Shown here: in pieces, positions 1 to 6,502 of the stretch
Layout: every line of letters starts with the position of its first letter
Position numbering within the stretch: position 1 is the first letter of the stretch
Origin: Candidatus Heimdallarchaeota archaeon
GTDB taxonomy: Archaea > Asgardarchaeota > Heimdallarchaeia > Heimdallarchaeales > Kariarchaeaceae
NCBI GenBank assembly: GCA_021399405.1
Contig: JAAFKL010000057.1
Span: forward strand, 1-8,429
Direction: 5' to 3'
DNA: 8,429 bases
Position numbers and translations under genes: made by a program
The notes under the pieces: model-generated
Told to the model about the DNA's origin: nothing
The model's input: the letters and a program-made list of their open reading frames with translations, nothing else
Databases searched by the model: none

Positions 1-386
1 GCTCAATCTTTGAGATTATTGATGATTCTGAACTTGAAGCAATTCTTATTCATGAGTATTACCATATCAAAGAACATCGTTCACTTATTTTTAATGTTAT
101 AGCAATATTTAATTCGATGTTTTTCTTTATCCCTAAATTCAGGATAATACAACAATTAATTTCTAACAATGAAGAACTAGAAGCGGATAGATTTGCTATC
201 GCCAGTATTTCGAATCCTTTATCACTTGCAAGAGCTCTGTATAAAATTTTTATTGTGCCTAGCAAAAATCTCAGTCTAAATAAGCTAGGCAACTCTCGTT
301 TAAACTTTTCAGGGAACAATATCTTTGCACAAAGACTAACTCAGATCATTCAGTATTCTGACGAGAAAAGAAATTTGAATAGATAA
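1..386 (+). CDS. M56/BlaR1-like (or M48) membrane zinc metalloprotease, C-terminal part
   Basis: This is the 3' end of a gene that begins left of the window; the frame is open from base 3 and stops at TAA 384-386. It shows the zinc-binding HEXXH motif as HEYYH (bases 51-65), preceded by the typical lead-in SELEAIL. The third-ligand region follows as NEELEADRFAI, about 40 residues later, after a hydrophobic stretch ending FFFIPKF. This order (HEXXH, membrane segment, ExxxD) is typical of M56 (BlaR1/MecR1) and M48 (HtpX/Ste24) proteases. In M56 systems the protease cleaves or inactivates a BlaI/MecI-type repressor. Only about 60 residues follow the third ligand, so there is no C-terminal penicillin-binding sensor domain. 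The TACA-N3-TGTA palindromes in this window resemble BlaI/CopY operators and favour M56 over M48. A repressor gene would be expected just upstream, outside the window. Confidence 0.75.
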   Translation, partial: SIFEIIDDSELEAILIHEYYHIKEHRSLIFNVIAIFNSMFFFIPKFRIIQQLISNNEELEADRFAIASISNPLSLARALYKIFIVPSKNLSLNKLGNSRLNFSGNNIFAQRLTQIIQYSDEKRNLNR

Positions 387-405
387 TTAACTGCCTTTCA
401 ATTCC

Positions 406-422
406 TTCTACAATTTGTAGAA
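406..422. promoter_or_regulatory. Operator-like palindrome, copy 1
   Basis: TTCTACAATTTGTAGAA is a perfect 17-bp inverted repeat around a central T. It contains TACA-N3-TGTA, resembling the BlaI/MecI and CopY operator core (TACA-N2-TGTA in the classical cases). It lies 20 bp after the metalloprotease stop and about 54 bp upstream of the TATA-like box of cupredoxin 1. Two further copies occur at 5664-5678 and 7213-7227. Binding by a BlaI/CopY-like repressor is inferred. Confidence 0.7.
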
Positions 423-475
423 TTTTGTTTCGAATTAGCACTTAAATTTTCTGTTCTAAATTGTAAATTCGAAGA

Positions 476-486
476 AAATATATATA
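476..486 (+). promoter_or_regulatory. TATA-like box of the cupredoxin 1 operon
   Basis: AAAATATATATAC lies about 40-50 bp before the ATG at 526. An archaeal transcription start about 25 bp downstream would leave a leader of roughly 20 nt. No clear Shine-Dalgarno site precedes the ATG, which fits a short leader. Confidence 0.45.
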
Positions 487-525
487 CAAAAATATTGAAG
501 GAATCAACAAGATTTGTGAATTATT

Positions 526-1047
526 ATGAGTAAATCAACTTCAATAATAGTATTTGGAATTTTGGTTTTTGCAATAGCAAGCACTACTATTCCCTTAACA
601 AATGCACAACCAACTCCTGGGTCTCAATGTGAAAATTCCACGTTTGAGGTCACAATCAAGGCCATCCCCACAATAAAATATGATAAATCAAAAATTGAAG
701 TCCCTCCTGCGACTTGTGTAAAGATTACACTTACAAATGAAGATAGTGTCCTTCATGATTTTGCCATTGATGGATTGCCAGGAGATGATGGAATTGAACA
801 AGTATACATTTTAGTAGAAGCTGGTGAAACCGCATCCTTCAATATTATGACTCCAGATGCAGATAAAACGTTTGAATTTTATTGTTGGCAACCAGGTCAT
901 AAAGCAGCAGGTATGGTAGGTGATTTCATTGTAGGTGAGGGATCAAAGGAAGAAGATGCCCCTGGATTTGAATTCACTCTTACCATCTTCGCTTTTCTAA
1001 CCTTAATTATATTCTATCCCAAATTGAGAAGTAGAAACAAGTCATAA
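526..1047 (+). CDS. Membrane-anchored type I blue-copper cupredoxin 1
   Basis: A 173-residue plastocyanin-like protein expected to carry electrons or copper on the outer face of the membrane. Residues 1-28 form a signal peptide ending near TNAQ. Residues 36-136 are the cupredoxin fold. Type I copper ligands are visible: H77 (in LHDF), then C120, H125 and M130 in FYCWQPGHKAAGM. Residues 148-165 are a hydrophobic C-terminal anchor followed by a basic tail (KLRSRNKS). C35 and C64 are 29 residues apart and could form a disulfide; the same pair and spacing occur in cupredoxin 2 at 7317. It is the first gene of an operon, with SCO protein 1 starting 29 bp after its TAA. The exact electron donor and acceptor are unknown; auracyanin- or halocyanin-like function is possible. 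Confidence 0.9.
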   Translation: MSKSTSIIVFGILVFAIASTTIPLTNAQPTPGSQCENSTFEVTIKAIPTIKYDKSKIEVPPATCVKITLTNEDSVLHDFAIDGLPGDDGIEQVYILVEAGETASFNIMTPDADKTFEFYCWQPGHKAAGMVGDFIVGEGSKEEDAPGFEFTLTIFAFLTLIIFYPKLRSRNKS

Positions 1048-1076
1048 CTAACTCAAATAACATAATTGGTGTAAAT

Positions 1077-1775
1077 ATGGTAAATCAATATTTTACTGGA
1101 GTTTTAATAGGTATAATTGTAATAGGTGGAATAGGCTACTATATCACTTCTTTGAACGATGAGAATAGTCCAGATTTCAATTTTGAGGATTATGGCCAGG
1201 CACCTGATTTTACATTAAATAACATGTACCAACAACCTATAACGTTTAAAGATTATGATGATAAAGTCAGGGTGCTGACCTTTGTCTATACTAAGTGTAC
1301 AGCAGGATGTAGCACTAATGTAATAAGAATGTTGAATATATTATTTTCATTGAACAATCAGAATTATTCTGATGAAATTCAATTCTTCACAATTGATTTT
1401 GATTATATTCATGACAATTATACCTCATTGCAGGAATATGCGTCAATTATGCTTGGAGAAAATCCGCTACCAACTAATATGGAATTTTTATTTGGTACTG
1501 AAACCGAAATTAACCAAACGGCTAAGGACTGGGATTTTTATTTTGAACTCTCTGAAAGTCCATTATTGAACACAACCGAAACTGGGGGAGGAATGGATAT
1601 GGAACTGAACAATACAATGCATATGGGTGATGAGGAACATCCTGCTCATGAGGTTGTTTGGACTCATCCTTTTGTGGTATATCTAATCGATAAAAATGGA
1701 GATATTCGAAAAAAAATTTGGGGATTAGAGTGGGAACAGGATCTTCTCGAAGAGATGATACGTGAATTAATTTAA
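1077..1775 (+). CDS. SCO1/SenC-family copper chaperone or thiol reductase, SCO protein 1
   Basis: A 232-residue SCO protein with an uncleaved N-terminal membrane anchor (about residues 7-23) and an outward thioredoxin-like domain. The conserved pre-motif YGQAPDFTL is at 39-47. The copper or redox cysteines are C74 and C78 (YTKCTAGC, the usual CX3C), and the distal histidine is H197 in THPFVVYLIDKNG. SCO proteins insert copper into, or reduce the cysteines of, the CuA site of cytochrome oxidase. Unusual is a loop at about 172-197 rich in Met and His (M173, M175, M181, H182, M183, H188, H191), which looks like an added copper-binding segment. The start has a GGTG Shine-Dalgarno-like site at 1068-1071. 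The gene sits between cupredoxin 1 and the thioredoxin-CcdA fusion, a natural set for copper loading. Confidence 0.9.
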   Translation: MVNQYFTGVLIGIIVIGGIGYYITSLNDENSPDFNFEDYGQAPDFTLNNMYQQPITFKDYDDKVRVLTFVYTKCTAGCSTNVIRMLNILFSLNNQNYSDEIQFFTIDFDYIHDNYTSLQEYASIMLGENPLPTNMEFLFGTETEINQTAKDWDFYFELSESPLLNTTETGGGMDMELNNTMHMGDEEHPAHEVVWTHPFVVYLIDKNGDIRKKIWGLEWEQDLLEEMIRELI

Positions 1776-1807
1776 ATTATTTAAATTATTAAAATTATTA
1801 AAATTGG
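1772..1807. repeat. Short tandem repeat, 9-bp unit
   Basis: Four consecutive 9-bp units: TTAAATTAT twice, then TAAAATTAT, then TAAAATTGG. They begin in the stop codon of SCO protein 1 and end in the GGAG ribosome-binding site of the next gene. It fills the whole spacer and could vary in length by slippage, changing spacer length without moving the Shine-Dalgarno distance. Confidence 0.75.
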
Positions 1808-1814
1808 AGTTCAC

Positions 1815-3023
1815 ATGATTAAGCTAAAATATATTTTAATTGGAGTTTTACTTCTAATATCCCTCAATTTTGTTAGAGATACAACAGGTCTATCTTATGG
1901 GTTAACTGGATCTTACCTATCGACTAATGGAGAAAAATACGAATTTAATCGCTTTTCAGGAAAACCCGTTTTAATTGATGCAACTGCAACATGGTGTAGT
2001 CCATGTAAAGACCAAATTGCTAATTTGAAAAGAGTATTTATCGATCATTCCGACGATATTCAAATATTAACTCTCAGTGTTTCCCCGTTAAGTGATACGA
2101 TAGAAAAAATGGACGATTTACGAAGTGAGACACAAACAGATTGGGAATATGGGGTTGACGCCTCCTCAGAATTCATGAATAAGATGAAAATAATCAGCTT
2201 ACCAACAATATACATGTTTGATGAGTTCGGTTACTTGTTACAAAAGTGGGAGGGTTTGACATCAAGTCAAGTGATCGATAAATCAATTGATGAATACTTA
2301 GAATTCGGGAAAGTAATAAGTCGCAATACCGGTATTGACATGTCAATTTGGAGTATAGTTTCACTTGCATTGTTATTTGGTATACTCACTGCCATTAGCC
2401 CATGTTTATTCCCATTATTTCCGAGTTATATTGCAATCAGCATAAAAAAGAAAACGGGTTTTCTCGGCTCGATGAGTTCTTCTTTACTCGTTATACTTGG
2501 TATCCTCTCAATTCTGCTAGCCTTCTCTCTTATTATAAGTTACACACTTACATCTTTTCTAATCCAGAATTATTTGTATTTTGCTTTGTTCCAAGCTATA
2601 ACCCTAATTTTAGGAGGGATGATATTAATTAAAACACCCAATATTTTCTATAAAATTAAACTCCCTCATCGTATAGAAGAGTGGGTTTTTTCAGAAGGTA
2701 GTAATAGAAATTATTTTGGAATAAGTTATGTTTTTGGTCTAATATTCACCCTAATAGCCGCACCTTGTGCTTCAGGATATTTCTTATCTATAATGGTACT
2801 AAGTTTATCAAGATTGTTTGTAGAGCAGTTGATAATCCTCCTCAGCTACAGTATTGGTGCAGGCATTCCAATTCTAGTGTTTAACATTTTTAATGTCAAA
2901 ATGGGTAGTAAGTCGATTGGTAATATCCATTTAATTAATAAAAGATTATCTTTGATTGCTGGATTATTAATTATTGGTATGGGAGTTTGGATTTGGGTTA
3001 AAATAATCATTCCAGTAATGTGA
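1815..3023 (+). CDS. Thioredoxin-CcdA fusion, transmembrane thiol-disulfide carrier
   Basis: A 402-residue two-domain protein. Residues 1-20 are a signal anchor. Residues 30-165 are a TlpA/ResA-like thioredoxin domain with the active site ATWCSPC (C61, C64) and cis-proline P130 (SLPTIYMF). Residues 178-400 are six membrane segments of the CcdA/DsbD-beta type, with the paired carrier cysteines C197 (AISPCLFPLFPSY) and C318 (IAAPCAS). CcdA moves reducing equivalents from cytosolic thioredoxin across the membrane; here the outer acceptor domain is covalently attached. The order is reversed relative to DsbD, where the thioredoxin-like gamma domain follows the membrane part. The likely substrates are the cysteines of SCO protein 1 or its target (inference from the operon). 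The start is supported by GGAG at 1806-1809, five bases before the ATG. The stop is TGA. Confidence 0.9.
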   Translation: MIKLKYILIGVLLLISLNFVRDTTGLSYGLTGSYLSTNGEKYEFNRFSGKPVLIDATATWCSPCKDQIANLKRVFIDHSDDIQILTLSVSPLSDTIEKMDDLRSETQTDWEYGVDASSEFMNKMKIISLPTIYMFDEFGYLLQKWEGLTSSQVIDKSIDEYLEFGKVISRNTGIDMSIWSIVSLALLFGILTAISPCLFPLFPSYIAISIKKKTGFLGSMSSSLLVILGILSILLAFSLIISYTLTSFLIQNYLYFALFQAITLILGGMILIKTPNIFYKIKLPHRIEEWVFSEGSNRNYFGISYVFGLIFTLIAAPCASGYFLSIMVLSLSRLFVEQLIILLSYSIGAGIPILVFNIFNVKMGSKSIGNIHLINKRLSLIAGLLIIGMGVWIWVKIIIPVM

Positions 3024-3219
3024 GATATCATTCGAAATACTTTATTTTATTATGTTAATATATTGAACCAGAGAATAAACGATCTTTGATAAACCTAAAC
3101 AGCCCAATTACCCAATCAAGTCTTATAGTTGAAAAAAAGGTAGTTTGAGCAAAATCTATTTCTAAACCAACCCGAAATATTATTCCTTGGACATTATGAA
3201 TCTGTTGGTATTTCTAAAA

Positions 3220-3624
3220 TTAATAATATCTACCATCTGAAGGTTTGCGAACTGTTCCTCCAATAACTATCCCTCCGCTGATTAATACAAAATTTTTGAT
3301 AATGTACTGTCCATCGAGAGTAAGAACAAAAGGAAATGTGACGTAACATACCTCAGGAAGAAATATTAATGGAAGCATTGTACCTGGTATTTGTAGAAAA
3401 AGAAGGAATATGGCTATACGATTGAATCTTCGAACGATAAGTCCTATTCCTATCATTACTTCCCATACCCCTAAAATTGGTATGAATATCTCGGAAGGGA
3501 TAAACACAATAGTATTCTCAACCAAATCATTAGCCGGACTTTTATCAAATGGTTTCAAAGCACCAAACCAGATAAACACTATCCCGATTGAGTACCTGAG
3601 TAGAATGAGACCATATTTATCCAA
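3220..3624 (-). CDS. DoxX/DUF417-like four-helix membrane protein
   Basis: A 134-residue integral membrane protein with four predicted helices (about 5-23, 46-63, 68-90 and 106-123). The motif FIWFGALKPF at 17-26 and the later LDGQYIIKNFVLI at 103-115 match the DoxX/DUF417 (YkgB-like) superfamily. This superfamily includes the DoxD-type subunit of thiosulfate:quinone oxidoreductase and many uncharacterised membrane proteins; the specific role here is unknown. The start is TTG at 3624; an in-frame TAA lies six codons upstream and there is no ATG between. It converges on the thioredoxin-CcdA gene, 196 bp away. No palindrome of the TACA-N3-TGTA type is seen in front of it. Confidence 0.7.
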   Translation of the reverse strand: MDKYGLILLRYSIGIVFIWFGALKPFDKSPANDLVENTIVFIPSEIFIPILGVWEVMIGIGLIVRRFNRIAIFLLFLQIPGTMLPLIFLPEVCYVTFPFVLTLDGQYIIKNFVLISGGIVIGGTVRKPSDGRYY

Positions 3625-3995
3625 AAAGTGTGTTATTCTTTAATCCAGTTGATCCAAATAGGTATTGTTTGAAATGAGTTTTTCAATTGAAAACATTCTG
3701 CTTGATTATTAGAAAATTAATATTACTTACCAATGTGATTATTAAGGAAAATAATTGAGATTAAAAACGAATTTCCCTCTTCATAAAATGATAATTTCTT
3801 TATTTTGTCGAGAAAAATCCCCAATGATCTAATTCAGAAATTTAAATAATTTTCAATGTAAATTTATTAAATCAACTGAAAGAGACACTACTCAAAATTG
3901 AGTTAGTGATATTGAAAGATGAATGATACTGGTGGTACTTTCTCGAGCATTCTAATATAGTTTCAGTAGATGCAATAAAGGAAAGGTGTTCGATA
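3625..3995. other. Intergenic region, no convincing gene
   Basis: This 371-bp AT-rich spacer lies between the DoxX-like gene and the small membrane protein cluster, both leftward. It should hold the DoxX promoter on the minus strand and the 3' end of the cluster transcript. The one notable structure is ACTCAAAATTGAGT at 3890-3903, two 6-bp arms around AA, possibly an operator or a weak hairpin. Only very short open frames occur. Confidence 0.5.
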
Positions 3996-4193
3996 TTATA
4001 TAATATGGAAAAATACATCAGTAAGGATGTGTAGAAGTGTCATCACAATAGCTATCCAAAGAAATACAGATGATACTCTTTGAAAATTAGAATAGTTAGA
4101 TATTTTTTCTTCGAGTAATTCAACTTTTTCCAGAGACATCCATATTCCGTTTTGCTCTCCTACTGGGCTTTCGTCATTTGATTTTTCTATCAT
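3996..4193 (-). CDS. Small single-helix membrane protein D of four-gene cluster
   Basis: A 65-residue protein from the ATG at 4193; a TTG at 4199 would add two residues and overlap the previous stop as TTGA. I do not recognise a family. The N-terminal half is charged and helix-prone (MSLEKVELLEEKISNY), followed by one C-terminal membrane helix (about residues 42-62) that carries two histidines (in TLLHILTD and VFFH). This layout, cytosolic helix then a tail helix with a histidine, recurs in proteins A and B of the same cluster. It is the last gene of the cluster, two bases after the stop of protein C. The context with copper and redox proteins suggests a respiratory or metal-related complex, but this is inference only. 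Confidence 0.6.
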   Translation of the reverse strand: MIEKSNDESPVGEQNGIWMSLEKVELLEEKISNYSNFQRVSSVFLWIAIVMTLLHILTDVFFHII

Positions 4194-4195
4194 TG

Positions 4196-4510
4196 TCAAA
4201 CTTCAAGATACTCAAAACTGAGGAGAGCTAAATTTATTATCATTGTTACAAAAATTATTACTGTTAATTTCTTAATGGAAATTTCCTGGTTTATAAACTC
4301 ATTTTTTCTTAACATCAAAATCAAAACACTAAGTATGATACAGATGAAAAGAACCACTAGACTATACTCGACAAGGTTGTGGGTTGAATTCGATTGATCT
4401 GAGTTTTGGGGTTCCGAATGTGCTGATGTGGGAAAAATTACTTTGATCAAGCTAAGTATGCCTAAATAGATGATGTACCGTATAATGTTTCGATTAATTG
4501 TCATTATCAT
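4196..4510 (-). CDS. Small three-helix membrane protein C of four-gene cluster
   Basis: A 104-residue protein of unknown family. Residues 1-30 are a signal-like hydrophobic segment ending PTSAHSEP, which may be cleaved. A short polar, Asn/Ser-rich outer loop follows (about 32-46), then two membrane helices (about 48-67 and 82-99) joined by a charged cytosolic loop (RKNEFINQEISIKK). Its ATG overlaps the stop of protein B in TAATG (4508-4512), so the two are probably translationally coupled. It is the only multi-helix member of the cluster and has no histidine inside its membrane helices. Confidence 0.6.
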   Translation of the reverse strand: MIMTINRNIIRYIIYLGILSLIKVIFPTSAHSEPQNSDQSNSTHNLVEYSLVVLFICIILSVLILMLRKNEFINQEISIKKLTVIIFVTMIINLALLSFEYLEV

Positions 4511-4707
4511 TATTCACCAGGAAGAATGAAAATTGAAATTGTTAAGACAACATGAATAAAAATTGTTACACTAAGAATAAGTAGCACGACAAAGTATTCT
4601 TTGGTTGTAAATCCTGCAGCTGCGAGTTGATCAAAAAGTGAATCTAATATCTCTCTCTTCTTTTCTTCATTTGAATTGGGTATCCGCTTCATTTTGTATC
4701 CCACCAT
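4510..4707 (-). CDS. Small single-helix membrane protein B of four-gene cluster
   Basis: A 65-residue protein from the ATG at 4707; an in-frame ATG at 4722 would add five residues. I prefer 4707 because it overlaps the stop of the 46-residue upstream gene as TGATG, a classic coupling junction. The N-terminus is highly charged (KMKRIPNSNEEKKREILD), followed by an amphipathic segment (SLFDQLAAAGF) and one C-terminal membrane helix with a central histidine (TIFIHVVLT). No family is recognised. The layout parallels proteins A and D, suggesting that three of the four are distant paralogues. Confidence 0.6.
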   Translation of the reverse strand: MVGYKMKRIPNSNEEKKREILDSLFDQLAAAGFTTKEYFVVLLILSVTIFIHVVLTISIFILPGE

Positions 4708-4847
4708 CAACCCTGAATCCAATGAAGGATCGGCGTTATTATCATATGAAGAAACAATAAACTAAACAAAACTATTGTCCAAATAAGGAGATTCTTTTGT
4801 TTACTTATAAGAATTTCAAATCTTTCTATGTAATAATTTTTCTCCAT
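4707..4847 (-). CDS. 46-residue single-helix membrane protein A, first gene of small-protein cluster
   Basis: A 46-codon frame starting at ATG 4847 and ending at TGA 4709-4707; an in-frame TAA lies eight codons before the ATG. It begins with a short charged segment (MEKNYYIERFEI), then a membrane helix at about residues 20-41 containing H34 (LFLHMIIT), and ends LHWIQG with H42. The stop overlaps the start of protein B as TGATG, which together with the shared H-x3-T pattern in the helix (compare FIHVVLT in protein B) argues that it is real. No family is recognised. TATA-like stretches about 34 and 54 bp upstream could start the cluster transcript. It follows the membrane thioredoxin by 112 bp on the same strand, so co-transcription is also possible. 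Confidence 0.55.
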   Translation of the reverse strand: MEKNYYIERFEILISKQKNLLIWTIVLFSLLFLHMIITPILHWIQG

Positions 4848-4959
4848 ATCTGAAACAAAATAGTTGCTAAATTAAATATTAGGATGATTGACAATTTATA
4901 TTCTTGGCTAAAACTCGTTTAACAATAGAATGCAATAAAAATATCAGTTTCACAAATTG

Positions 4960-5613
4960 TTACACAGTTTTTGGTGTGGATAGTTTCATGTATACCATGA
5001 TAACCAGCAAGCTAAAAAATGCAATACGGAAAAAATTTGAAGCAAATAAATCTTCAATTAGGGAACCTGAATTATCATTGCCTTCAAAACTATCAATTGT
5101 GTTAGAAGGTCGAGGATTTGAAATTGCTAAATATCCACTGACCATTTGTGAGAGTTCTGAAAATTCAGTAAATCCCACCTTTTGTGTCAACAATCTCCCT
5201 TCTTGATTAAATAATAACATAGTTGGGGTACTCCTGATATCAAAATCTTGTTGAAACTTTGAACCATAGTCCAATCCAATTTCCCAACCCATCGGATAAT
5301 CGTTTACAAATTGAGTTAGTGTATCTATATTATCATTGCTATTTATCGAAAGGCTAAGCATGTAGATTTGATTTCCGTATTCATCATATAATTTCACCAA
5401 TTCATCATGTTCTTGGATACAATAAACACAGGTTGTTGAAAAAGCTTCGACAAACAAGAGAGAGCCATCAAATTTCTCAAAGAAAATATTCTGGTTAGAT
5501 AGGTTTGTGTAACTATTGGTCAAAAGATAAGCATTCGCACTAGGTGCCGTTACAAATATAAGAATACCTAGTAACAGGATTAATTTCCTAAGAGTAATTG
5601 AAAATCTTAACAT
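4960..5613 (-). CDS. Membrane-anchored TlpA/ResA-like thioredoxin
   Basis: A 217-residue exported thiol oxidoreductase from the ATG at 5613 (a GTG immediately before it is an alternative). An N-terminal signal segment covers about residues 8-27, ending PSANA. The thioredoxin-like domain follows, with the active site TTCVYC (C62, C65 from this ATG) and a cis-proline in STPTMLLF. A C-terminal membrane helix (FFRIAFFSLLVIMVYM) anchors it, so the domain faces outward. The usual Trp before the CXXC is Thr here. The domain is clearly related to that of the thioredoxin-CcdA fusion (shared LSLS or LTLS strand, W-E-x-G-x-D, cis-Pro region), but a plain anchor replaces CcdA. It may act on SCO cysteines or accept electrons from the fusion protein. 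Its promoter contains operator copy 2. Confidence 0.85.
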   Translation of the reverse strand: MLRFSITLRKLILLLGILIFVTAPSANAYLLTNSYTNLSNQNIFFEKFDGSLLFVEAFSTTCVYCIQEHDELVKLYDEYGNQIYMLSLSINSNDNIDTLTQFVNDYPMGWEIGLDYGSKFQQDFDIRSTPTMLLFNQEGRLLTQKVGFTEFSELSQMVSGYLAISNPRPSNTIDSFEGNDNSGSLIEDLFASNFFRIAFFSLLVIMVYMKLSTPKTV

Positions 5614-5644
5614 CACTGTTTCTTATGATATATTAGTAATGTCT

Positions 5645-5653
5645 TTATTTAAT
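5645..5653 (-). promoter_or_regulatory. TATA-like box of the thioredoxin gene
   Basis: On the minus strand this reads ATTAAATAA, centred about 35 bp before the ATG at 5613. A start about 25 bp downstream would give a leader of about 10 nt, consistent with the absence of a Shine-Dalgarno site. The operator at 5664-5678 ends only 10 bp upstream, where a bound repressor would interfere with TFB/TBP binding. Confidence 0.45.
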
Positions 5654-5663
5654 TTTTTGTACC

Positions 5664-5678
5664 TCTACAATTTGTAGA
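5664..5678. promoter_or_regulatory. Operator-like palindrome, copy 2
   Basis: TCTACAATTTGTAGA is a perfect 15-bp inverted repeat, identical to the inner 15 bases of copy 1 at 406-422. It sits directly upstream of the TATA-like box of the leftward thioredoxin gene, its centre 58 bp from that gene's ATG. Its position suits repression by a BlaI/CopY-like protein (inference). Confidence 0.7.
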
Positions 5679-5901
5679 AGCATTAAATTACTAAAACTGA
5701 ACTAGAGAGATTCATTATTTGGATTGATGAAGCGAGAAATTTACTAATTATCCGAGTATAAATTAAGTGTTGAAGGGTTCATTGATTAAATCTTATTTTT
5801 ATACAAATTATTATTCAACAATTTATACGACAGGGTTTAGAATTATGCTCCATACCATATAATTTCAAAGTAACTTTTGTAAAATTAACTGAATTAGTTA
5901 C

Positions 5902-5909
5902 ATATAAAA
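5902..5909 (+). promoter_or_regulatory. TATA-like box of the CopD-like gene
   Basis: ATATAAAA lies about 50 bp before the ATG at 5956. Transcription would start near 5930, leaving a leader of about 25 nt. No operator-type palindrome is next to it, so this gene may lie outside the proposed regulon. Confidence 0.45.
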
Positions 5910-5955
5910 ATCACTAAGTTTTCAATACAATCCTCCTCTGATTGAATAGATTTTA

Positions 5956-6342
5956 ATGATATTTGAATTTGATTTCCTACTAAAATTGATACTCCCACTC
6001 CTTCATAGGTTATCTGTGTTTATACTTTTAACATCCACAATTGTGTATACAATACTTCCTGATGTATTTCACTTAGAAGAGGAAAACCAATTTGCGCATC
6101 AAGTTAGTAAAATATTGGATCATATTATCTCAGTTTGTTTTACAACCTTAGTTTTGACTGGGATACTGAGGCTTCAATTTGGAATTCCAAATTTGATTGA
6201 GGTTAAAATTATATTAGTATTGTGCACTTTATTTGTGAATTTTAATTGGAGACCGGATTTATTCAGTGATCAATTTGTACGAATTCAAATCGGTAAGTTA
6301 TCCTTGATAATTATCACTACTATCGTGGGTCTTCTCTTGTAG
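5956..6342 (+). CDS. Four-helix membrane protein, possibly CopD-like
   Basis: A 128-residue integral membrane protein with four predicted helices (about 10-34, 52-72, 81-96 and 110-128). Histidines H17 (LPLLHRLSVF), H39, H48 and H56 (ILDHIISVCF) lie in or near the membrane, and the second helix ends LVLTGILRL. The TG motif after a His-bearing helix, the compact four-helix size and the later VKIILVL resemble CopD-family copper-uptake proteins and DUF2269-like proteins. I infer copper or haem handling from this and the neighbours, without certainty. The ATG is the first start after an in-frame TAG at 5947-5949. It ends with TAG, showing that TAG can serve as an ordinary stop in this genome. Confidence 0.6.
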   Translation: MIFEFDFLLKLILPLLHRLSVFILLTSTIVYTILPDVFHLEEENQFAHQVSKILDHIISVCFTTLVLTGILRLQFGIPNLIEVKIILVLCTLFVNFNWRPDLFSDQFVRIQIGKLSLIIITTIVGLLL

Positions 6343-6414
6343 ATAATATTACAAACTAAGGAATTTGAACTCCATAAATATATATTTGAATAGAACTAAG
6401 TGATTTATATTTCA

Positions 6415-6424
6415 TTTTTTTTTT
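6415..6424 (+). terminator. T-tract terminator candidate
   Basis: Ten consecutive T residues on the plus strand, 73 bp after the stop of the CopD-like gene and before the converging SCO gene. Archaeal intrinsic termination uses such T-rich tracts without needing a hairpin; none is obvious here. Confidence 0.45.
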
Positions 6425-6502
6425 AAGCATTTAAGCAAAATCATATTAAAACGTGAAGCAACCAATGATAAATTCATGGATTAAAGATGGATTTATAATG
6501 TA

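Larger units (their letters stand above)
5617..5955. other. Divergent intergenic region with two promoters
   Basis: This 339-bp spacer separates the leftward thioredoxin gene from the rightward CopD-like gene. It contains operator copy 2 and a TATA-like box for the thioredoxin near its left end, and a TATA-like box for the CopD-like gene near its right end. The middle (about 5690-5890) shows no gene or strong structure. Confidence 0.6.

Noticed and set aside
59..319. Minus-strand open frame of 86 codons at the left edge
   Set aside because: It is antisense to the metalloprotease frame, which carries the HEXXH and ELEAD motifs; no family features.
3410..3643. Plus-strand 77-codon frame
   Set aside because: Antisense to the DoxX-like gene; composition not protein-like and no recognisable motif.
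3890..3903. Inverted repeat ACTCAA-AA-TTGAGT
   Set aside because: Single copy, short arms and unlike the repeated operator; no clear promoter next to it.
4904..5206. Plus-strand 100-codon frame
   Set aside because: Antisense shadow of the membrane thioredoxin, whose CVYC and cis-Pro motifs are clear.
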